Below are positions 58,125-64,000 of a stretch of 64,000 bases of DNA, in pieces. Numbering within the stretch: position 1 is the first letter of the stretch; every line of letters begins with the position of its first letter. The DNA comes from UBA11986 sp963734955 (GTDB taxonomy: Bacteria > Bacteroidota > Ignavibacteria > UBA10030 > UBA6906), in assembly GCA_963734955.1 (NCBI GenBank), contig CAVTJO010000012.1:308843-372842 (forward strand), given 5' to 3'. The position numbers and the translations under genes are program-made. The notes beneath the pieces are model-generated. The model ran no database searches. It saw only the letters and a list, made by a program, of their open reading frames with translations, and had not been told where the DNA came from.

Positions 58125-60273
58125 TGATCGATACCTTAGTGATGACGAGCGGCGGTGGAAGCTGTGACTTGAACAAGCTGTCGGGATCGACGATGTTCAT
58201 GCCGCCATATCCTACAAGTATGACTCTTCCATCCGGTAGTGAAGACATCGCAAGGGAACCAACAACGCCGTCGGAATGATCAAAATTGGCGAACTGCCCT
58301 CCGGTCGGGTCAAGTATGGCGAGCCCTTTGTCCTGGTACCGAACCCACAACCTTCCCCGCTTATCACTTCCAAGCGGTTTTGCAAAGGTGACATCCCCAA
58401 AGACGGGATTGGGGAAGTGTTTGAAGGATCTTGTCCCCGGCTCCCACAGATCGAGAGTGTCGCATCCAACCCATATTCTCCCCCGGGGATCCTGGTAGGT
58501 GTTTTGGTGATTAGAATTCCTGATCGACAGCGGGTCGCTCGGATTGTACCCATACTGTTCCCATCCGGTCGTTGATGGATCAAAGACGAACAGGCCTCGG
58601 GCTTCGTCTGACATCCAGATATTGCCCTCACGGTCTTTCATGATGTGCACTGCGCTCCCCCCTCGAGTATGCGGCACTTCAGAATAGACGTCGCTGCGGG
58701 TATCGAAGCTCAGAATTCCATCGCTGCCTGCAGCAATCCAAAGAGAATCATGACCAACACCAATAATACTGGCAGCAATATCATACATTTTCAAGAGTCC
58801 GCCCAATTGAGTCGAAGACCGAAAGTTCTTCACCCGACCTGTTTCCGGTTCGAATCTGTAGAGACCAAGCCCCGACGTCCCGTACCAGAGCGTTCCTTTC
58901 CCATCGTCATACGAAGTCCAGATACCGGCCCGAACGTACCCGTCCTTTTCCCTCTTGAACAGATCCACAGTCTCCAGGACACTCAGGCTTTCCAGTCGGA
59001 CCCTCGCCACCTTTCCTTCCGCCCCGACCCAGTATGAACCATCGCTCCAGCGGTCGATGGTTTCCATTTCCATCGGCCGTCCGGAACTTCCCTTTAGTGC
59101 GTACCGGGGGAATCGGAATGAAGCAGGTGGCAAGAAGTACAAACCGTCATCAGCCGTGGGTATCCAGAGTATCCCTGTGCTATCGACTGACATCCTTGTG
59201 TAATCCGATTTGCCGGGCCCAACGGAAGAGAATAAATAGTCCCGGTAGACGCCTGAGGATGGATCAAAGAGTTCAAAAGCAAAGAGATCATGTGTGTTGC
59301 AGTCAATCCACAATCTGCCGCTTCGATCTCCCTGAAGGCTTTGTATGTGGTCGTCTCTCGCTCGATTCCCCATCGCTGGTCTCTTGTGATACGCCGTCAG
59401 TGAGCGGCTGGCTCGATCAAACAGATACAGTCCGTGATAGAGAGTGCCGATCCAGAGTCTCCGCGGCGTTTCCCAGAACAGACTCGAAACGAAGACAGTG
59501 TCCAGGTTCAGCCCCGACACGGGAGGAAACACGAGTCTTGATATAGCGTTTGTCTTCCGATTACAGATGAACAATCCGTGCACAGTCGAGACCAAAGCAC
59601 AAGTGTCATCCCATCTGTCCACGACCCACACCCCATCCCTGAAACCTTCATGGTACATGTTGTGGAATTGGACATGACGTGCCACACTGTCGGCACTTGT
59701 CTCGTTCCCGGCCGTCCCAAGATCAAGCCACACGAGGCCTGGTTGGCGGGCTCGGTCACCCACAAGCCAGATAATCCCTGAATCGTCTTCGCAGATGGTA
59801 TTGATGTTCGGCGATTGCAGCGACCTGTTCTCATTTTGCAGGGGGAGGATATTGACGAATCGATCGCTCGTCGGATCGTAAAGACTGAGGCCGGATCCGG
59901 ATGTGCCAACCCAAAGACGCCCCCTCGTATCAACGTGAAGAAAAAGAGCCGCATTCATGTAACTGAATTTGGGGTAGACTTTACATGCGTACCCATCGTA
60001 TCGTGCAAGCCCGTTCAAGGTGCCGAACCAGATGAAGCCCTGGCGGTCACGAACAACGTTTGAACGTATCTTGTTACTGGGAAGTCCATCGGCAGTGGTC
60101 AAGCGTCTGAAGTCGAAGACGGGGAGAAGTTGGCCTTGTTGCTGGCCGGGTGCAGAGCAATACAGTAGACACACCAGGAGGAGAGCAAGGCATTTGCGTG
60201 CCTTGCTTCCTACCCGGGAATTCGGAGATCTGCCTGAGCAAAAGCTTCTCGTGTGTCGAACGGCGGTTTGCAT
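58057..60273 (-). CDS. Periplasmic two-component propeller sensor of a hybrid regulator (fragment)
   Basis: The 738-residue N-terminal part has a leader (KCLALLLVCLLYCSAPGQ). A series of two-component-propeller (Reg_prop) blades follows: RLTTADGLPSNKIRSNVVRD, RQGFIWFGTLNGLARYDGY, TRGRLWVGTSGSGLSLYDPT and GTLWYGTSGLGLYRFEPETG. This is the usual periplasmic sensor of hybrid two-component systems, which in Bacteroidota often detect oligosaccharides. It leaves frame at about 58060-58120; the remaining domains (Y_Y_Y, HisKA, ATPase, receiver, AraC) follow in order down to 55791. The original gene was about 4.5 kb. It now has five or more frame breaks plus three repeat insertions, so it is probably dead, or the sequence here is poor. 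The ATG at 60273 has only a weak ribosome site. Confidence 0.82.
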   Translation of the reverse strand: MQTAVRHTRSFCSGRSPNSRVGSKARKCLALLLVCLLYCSAPGQQQGQLLPVFDFRRLTTADGLPSNKIRSNVVRDRQGFIWFGTLNGLARYDGYACKVYPKFSYMNAALFLHVDTRGRLWVGTSGSGLSLYDPTSDRFVNILPLQNENRSLQSPNINTICEDDSGIIWLVGDRARQPGLVWLDLGTAGNETSADSVARHVQFHNMYHEGFRDGVWVVDRWDDTCALVSTVHGLFICNRKTNAISRLVFPPVSGLNLDTVFVSSLFWETPRRLWIGTLYHGLYLFDRASRSLTAYHKRPAMGNRARDDHIQSLQGDRSGRLWIDCNTHDLFAFELFDPSSGVYRDYLFSSVGPGKSDYTRMSVDSTGILWIPTADDGLYFLPPASFRFPRYALKGSSGRPMEMETIDRWSDGSYWVGAEGKVARVRLESLSVLETVDLFKREKDGYVRAGIWTSYDDGKGTLWYGTSGLGLYRFEPETGRVKNFRSSTQLGGLLKMYDIAASIIGVGHDSLWIAAGSDGILSFDTRSDVYSEVPHTRGGSAVHIMKDREGNIWMSDEARGLFVFDPSTTGWEQYGYNPSDPLSIRNSNHQNTYQDPRGRIWVGCDTLDLWEPGTRSFKHFPNPVFGDVTFAKPLGSDKRGRLWVRYQDKGLAILDPTGGQFANFDHSDGVVGSLAMSSLPDGRVILVGYGGMNIVDPDSLFKSQLPPPLVITKVSINDTANPPLAEHFCRNRSSVTIR

Positions 60274-60322
60274 GTCTTCACTTAGTGAAGAGTTTTCGTC
60301 GACACGGGATCAAAAAGGTGAA

Positions 60323-60360
60323 CCCCTTCTGTCAACCAACTAGCAAGTAGACAAAAGGGG
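60323..60360 (-). terminator. Possible terminator after the yifB remnant
   Basis: A CCCCTTTTGTC / GACAGAAGGGG stem (one mismatch) on the minus strand is followed shortly by CCTTTTTG. It lies about 90 bp past the stop at 60449. Confidence 0.5.
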
Positions 60361-60448
60361 CTCAAGGAACTGCTGGAATATAACAAACAGGAAGACAACA
60401 AGAAAGGGAGGCGAAAGCCCACGAATTGCTGTTACATGCAACAACCCG

Positions 60449-60950
60449 TCACACCATCAGATTCCTGTCGAGGCTGCGGTACTGTATGGCCTCGCTGATG
60501 TGTTCGGGACGAATATCAGCACTTCCGGCCATGTCGGCAATCGTCCGTCCCACTTTCAGGATACGGTCATACGCACGCGCAGAGAGTCCAAGTTTTGTAA
60601 TCGCCATCTTGAGCAGTTCCTCGCCTGCAGCATCAAGCTTGCAGTACTCACGGATGTCCTTCGATTGCATGTCGGCGTTTGCGTAGAGTCCTTTGCGTCC
60701 TTTGAACCGCTGCACTTGAATCTCACGCGCTTGCATCACCCGTGCACGAATCTTCTCAGAACTCTCTCCACTCTCTTTGCTTGAGAGCTCCTTGTACTTC
60801 ACTGCAGGCACCTCGATGTGCAGATCAATACGATCGAGCAGTGGCCCGGAAATCTTCGACATGTATTTCTGAATCTGTTGTGGCGTGCACGTGCACTCTT
60901 TCGAGGGATCGGTTAGGAATCCACACAAACAGGGATGCGTTGCTAAAATG
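60449..60950 (-). pseudogene. YifB/ComM-family Mg-chelatase-like ATPase, C-terminal remnant
   Basis: About 165 residues match the end of ComM/YifB, an AAA+ helicase-like protein linked to DNA processing in transformation. The cysteine-rich HPCLCGFLTDPSKECTCTP, then QIQKYMSKISGPLLDRIDLH with the arginine-finger-like region, and the C-terminal helical domain (RAYDRILKVGRTIADMAGSA, IRPEHISEAIQYRSLDR) are all present. The Walker A and B part, roughly the first 340 residues of the family, is missing. The match begins abruptly at about 60950, next to a truncated hydrolase on the same strand. Confidence 0.85.
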
Positions 60951-61476
60951 CCATTTCACACTTTTGGCCAAAAGACCACCATATAGGGCATATCCCGCGT
61001 GCTGCGGCCAGCAAACTCGCTCCCCCGCCCATAGAATGACCACTGAGTCCGATAGAAGCTGTATCGAGCAATCCTCGAAACCGTGACCCGCCGCCCGCGT
61101 GTTGCTGACGAAGGTACTCAACGCAGTAGAGAAGATCGTCCGCTAGTTCCCCGTGTTGGGTGTCGGGGAACTGATTAGCGATGACAACAAAACCATGTGT
61201 TGCGAGATGCCTGAAATGAGAAAGGTAGTACCCAGTCTGCATGAAGAACCCATGACCAAACGCCACAATCGCGTACGGTCCATGAGCAGTATCGATCTGT
61301 GCCTCTGCCCCCTCAACCGTCGCAGGGTAGTACACTCGGCAATTCAATGTCCGCCCGCTGCGCTGTATGTTCACGTTCGTCCACCCTGCCTGTCTCGGTC
61401 CAGGGTTTTCTGGCTGAGCGCGCACTGGTTCCCTTGCACAGACGGTGGCAAGGAAGGACAGCAAGAAGATTCGCAT
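60943..61476 (-). pseudogene. Secreted alpha/beta hydrolase (chlorophyllase/dienelactone-type), C-terminally truncated
   Basis: A leader (MRIFLLSFLATVCAREPVRA) precedes an alpha/beta-hydrolase core: VYYPATVEG, then YAIVAFGHGFFMQTGYYLSH (oxyanion side), GFVVIANQF and the nucleophile elbow GLSGHSMGGGASLLAAA. Related enzymes cleave esters such as chlorophyll or polyesters and have another 100 or more residues with the catalytic Asp and His. Here recognisable sequence stops about at LLAAARG, and the yifB remnant starts some 35 bp later, so the protein should be inactive. Confidence 0.75.
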
Positions 61477-61587
61477 GGGGCATTCTATGCATTCCGTGAT
61501 TGAAAATCAAACGTGGGAAAAACTCCGCAGCAGAAAGGCGAGTGTCAGGAGGCCTTGGCGAAAACAGCTCCTTTGAAAATACTCGGG

Positions 61588-62084
61588 TTATGGATAGCCG
61601 CGGCTCCAGTCAATATCCACTCGGAACGGACCTTCCTGCTTGTCCGATATCAGAAAACCGAAACTGCAAAGAGAGGCTCTATCGATCATAGGTGAGTGCT
61701 GTGAAGGAACGCTACGGAACAAGGTACAAACTTTGAAAAAGGAATCGCTATCTCTGTCCAGACACTTTGCTGTGTCTCGAAGACAGCCTGGTATTGAACC
61801 CCATCCAAGGTTGCTTCAGTTTTGAAGTTCATTTTGAACTTCTTCCCATCTCCCCGTACACGCAATAGGAGACCAGCGTATTTCCCCAGGTCATACAACG
61901 AGGGCGTCGATCGGACGGAAGCAAACCCGCCAGAGTTCTTCAACGATACACTCCCTGAAAACACAGCAGTGCTTTCGCCAACGTAATCGAATCTCGAATA
62001 GGAAACTCCTCCCATCACGACATCATTGACCGGAATCCACGAATTGCATGCTGCTTCGGAATCAAAATCAAACAGGATCATCAT
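61588..62084 (-). CDS. CIA30 family protein (frameshifted)
   Basis: The first 120 residues (FDSEAACNSWIPVNDVVMGG, then GGFASVRSTPSLYDLGKYAG and FKMNFKTEATLDGVQYQAVF) match the CIA30 fold, a galactose-binding-like beta sandwich found in complex I assembly factors and many bacterial proteins. After FSKFVP the frame slips. The expected end (CSFGFLISDKQEGPFRVDID W) lies in another frame and stops at 61588, so the gene is full length with one indel near 61725. GAGG lies eight bases before the ATG at 62084. Its bacterial role is unknown. Confidence 0.75.
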
Positions 62085-62126
62085 TTAGTTTCCTCTGTGC
62101 CAACAAATGACATTGCCGGTCGAACG

Positions 62127-62543
62127 TCAAGAACCACGTTCGACTGATGAGGAACCCGGTGTCGCTACCGCGAGGGACGCGACCACACCACCCGCCAAAA
62201 TGAGGAGCACCACCGCCAGCAAATAGAGATTGAAGTTGCTGCCAAGAACTTCCTTCAACCATGTATGTGTCATCATCTTTACGCCGACGAGCATCAGCAC
62301 AAGAGCAAGAGAGACTTTCAGATACCGGAACTTCTCTATCATCCCTGCCAACGCGAAGTAGAGACTCCTGAGGCCAAGTATCGCGAACACATTGCTCGTG
62401 AAGACCAGGAACGGGTCAGCCGTGATTGCAAAGATCGCCGGGATCGAGTCCACTGCCACAATCAGGTCCGTAAACTCGACCATGACCAACGCGAGGAACA
62501 AAGGTGTAGCCAGGCGGGTGTTAACGCCCAACAGAAATGTCAT
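62127..62543 (-). pseudogene. TerC/Alx-family membrane protein, C-terminal half, cut by an IS
   Basis: About 135 residues match the second half of TerC proteins: TPLFLALVMVEFTDLIVAVD, SIPAIFAITADPFLVFTSNV, FAILGLRSLYFALAGMIEKF and two more membrane helices. The Asp-rich membrane motifs are thought to move metal ions, with manganese export for Alx/TerC. The first half is missing. The match starts at the border of an insertion sequence, whose end supplies an ATG at 62543. The other half may lie beyond the right edge. Confidence 0.8.
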
Positions 62544-62551
62544 GTTGTAGC

Positions 62552-64000
62552 GCTCAGTAGAAATGTCATGGAGAAGCTCGCGATGAAGGGAAGCCGGAGT
62601 GAGCGTAGCGAACGGAGGCTTGCCTTCGAGGAGGTCGAGCGTTTGAAGCTGTGATGGGATTGTAGGGTTTCTGGTTTTTGGAAGCAAGAGTTTTGTCCAT
62701 CCGTCGGATGGCAGTGAGGCCACCCACGAGCTTTCTGCGCCAAGGGTGATGAGGAGGTGGGGGTTGGGGGATCCGTCGAGTGTGGTGAGGCTTGTGGGGC
62801 AGGGGTTTGTAGGCAAGTTCATGGTCGTTCCAGAACACGTGGAGGGAGCCATCGAGCCAGAGGCGGATGGTGACTTTGGTGCGGGGAGGCGGGAGAGGCA
62901 CCTCGGAACGGAGGAGTTGGAGGTATTGAGCATGGACAGTAATGGTCCAATCATAGTTGACGTGTCGGTCTTCTTGGAAGCAGAAGATATTGTCGAGGTC
63001 GATGCCATCGGCTGAGCGGTGGAGGTCAGAGAGATTCTCTGGATGAGCAAACCGGAGGTTGTGTTGTTTGGTGTAGTGCTGTTCGAGGAAGCGATTGGCT
63101 TGCTCGATGGAGGAGATGTTGTTCTCGCGGAGAGCTTTGAGAAGTCGGTCTTGGAGAGTACGATTGGCACATTCCACGCGTCCTTTCGCTTGGGGCGAGT
63201 GTGCCTTGATAAGTCGAATGTTGAGAGCTGCCAGGGCACGGCCAAACTGCGTAGGGTGCTCAGGATTGTCATGATCGACGTACACTCCCCCTTTGTCGGT
63301 ATAGATCTCAGCCGGGATGCCATGGTACCGGATGTAGTCTCGCCAGAAGGCCAAGACATGATCTGTGTCTTCCACCGGAGCAAAGCGTAGCATCAAGCGA
63401 TTGGATGCATCATCGATGGCAACCAGCAGACAACAGGCAGGACCACGTTCCTCGAACCAATCATGCGGGCTGCCATCAAACTGAATCAGCGAGCCTATGG
63501 TGGGTCGTGGTAAGCGTTTTTTGCGATGAGGACGTTTCTTCCGACTTCTCGACCACAAACTCGCAGCAATGAGCCAGCGAGTTGCTGTCTGGCGCGAGAC
63601 GGTGAGTTCATGGTGGAGTGTTAACTTCTCCACAAACAGTGTCGGACCATAGTCGGAGTATTGTTCACGATACAGTCGCAGGGCTTTGATCCGGAGTGCG
63701 TTTGCATAGGCTGTGTTGGACGCTCGACCCCGAGACCGGTGAACGAGTCCTGTTGCCCCCAGTGTGCGATACCGCTGGAGAATGCGGTACAGTTGACGCT
63801 CGCTGATGCCTATGGCCTCGGCGGCCTCGATTACAGTCAGGTCTCCTTGTTCGATGCGTGCAATCATCTTCAATCGTTCCATTTCTCGGTAGCTCATGTG
63901 CAAGGTTTCTGTCACGGTGGGGAGCCCTTTCATTGTCAAAACTCCCACCATACCTGACATTTCTGTTGGACGCAAACCCTGACATTTCTACTGAGCTATT
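62552..64000 (-). mobile_element. ISNCY-type insertion sequence (runs to the window edge)
   Basis: The 17-bp sequence GCTCAGTAGAAATGTCA at 62552-62568 is perfectly inverted at 63980-63996. Both flank one transposase gene. A related motif, CAACAGAAATGTCA, lies just outside the left arm (62529-62542) and, inverted, just inside the right arm (about 63955-63969). The true outer end on the right may therefore lie beyond 64000. The element disrupts a terC-like gene. Confidence 0.75.
62566..63933 (-). CDS. DDE transposase of an ISNCY-family element
   Basis: The N-terminal helix-turn-helix domains include LTVIEAAEAIGISERQLYRI and RYRTLGATGLVHRSRGRASN. An integrase-type DDE core follows with the Asp in QFDGSPHDWFEERGP, the Asp in YTDKGGVYVDH and the Glu in AKGRVECANRTLQDR. 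The residue after the first Asp and the HDWFE motif are typical of ISNCY transposases. It is a complete enzyme of about 455 residues, so the element may still move. I use the ATG at 63933, with GGGAG eight bases upstream; the frame extends to 63975. The last 60 or so residues (HHTRRIPQPPPPHHPWRRKL) are low-complexity, as is usual at the end of this family. Confidence 0.85.
   Translation of the reverse strand: MKGLPTVTETLHMSYREMERLKMIARIEQGDLTVIEAAEAIGISERQLYRILQRYRTLGATGLVHRSRGRASNTAYANALRIKALRLYREQYSDYGPTLFVEKLTLHHELTVSRQTATRWLIAASLWSRSRKKRPHRKKRLPRPTIGSLIQFDGSPHDWFEERGPACCLLVAIDDASNRLMLRFAPVEDTDHVLAFWRDYIRYHGIPAEIYTDKGGVYVDHDNPEHPTQFGRALAALNIRLIKAHSPQAKGRVECANRTLQDRLLKALRENNISSIEQANRFLEQHYTKQHNLRFAHPENLSDLHRSADGIDLDNIFCFQEDRHVNYDWTITVHAQYLQLLRSEVPLPPPRTKVTIRLWLDGSLHVFWNDHELAYKPLPHKPHHTRRIPQPPPPHHPWRRKLVGGLTAIRRMDKTLASKNQKPYNPITASNARPPRRQASVRYAHSGFPSSRASP

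Noticed and set aside
62566..63383. The 418-residue ORF joining transposase-antiphase sequence to TerC
   Set aside because: Only the last 135 or so residues match TerC; the rest is an out-of-frame shadow of the transposase gene.

Overview
The window most likely comes from a Bacteroidota/Ignavibacteriota-type organism (FCB group). The main reason is about fourteen genes or gene remnants that end in the type IX secretion (T9SS) type A C-terminal signal: a QNYPNPFNPST motif, then a VYNxLGQxVxxLV strand, then SGVYFYRLxxG and a terminal KKxLLLK. A one-gene hybrid two-component system, an unlinked M16 alpha/beta peptidase pair and an MGQQQ-type pilin-like protein fit the same group. No T9SS machinery gene is present. 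No rRNA or CRISPR array was seen. Almost everything reads on the minus strand; the exceptions are the M16 pair and two HicBA cassettes.

Layout. 1-1.9 kb: the start of an ABC exporter gene, a tRNA-Ala(GGC) fused to a GIY-YIG endonuclease ORF and a duplicated tRNA 5' half, then a methyltransferase. 2-7.6 kb: a secreted M28 peptidase and an FG-GAP/beta-propeller protein. 8-11 kb: two translationally coupled M16 peptidases, then a MITE-like inverted repeat and an NAD-type isocitrate dehydrogenase. 12.2-42.5 kb: a pilin-like protein and a run of large secreted modular proteins. These include a propeller protein, a protein with 420-bp tandem repeats, an Ig/cohesin-like protein without a sorting signal, two giant LamG/InlB-repeat proteins (one with a metallophosphoesterase), a DUF2341 protein with an inserted helical domain, and a cohesin/TIG/Ig-like protein. 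43.4-55.6 kb: a series of smaller T9SS cargo genes (BNR repeats, S41 peptidase, beta-helix), many frameshifted or decayed, with two copies of a hicBA toxin-antitoxin cassette between them. 55.8-60.3 kb: a hybrid two-component regulator in pieces, carrying three palindromic repeat insertions. 60.4-64 kb: a truncated yifB/comM, a truncated alpha/beta hydrolase, a frameshifted CIA30 protein, and a terC-like gene cut by an ISNCY-type insertion sequence that runs off the window.

How it fits together. The central block looks like a reservoir of exported, surface-attached adhesin or carbohydrate-binding proteins assembled from shared cassettes: LamG, InlB-type repeat, a 'GWNLIS' domain, cohesin-like plus dockerin-like, and the sorting domain. 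It shows signs of recombination between cassettes. Many frames are broken by single-base changes in short homopolymers. Some may be consensus errors, but decay is independently supported by a lost start codon, lost sorting motifs and repeat insertions. The strongest unusual systems are the tRNA-Ala/GIY-YIG element and the palindromic repeats inside the two-component regulator, one of which is translated in frame.
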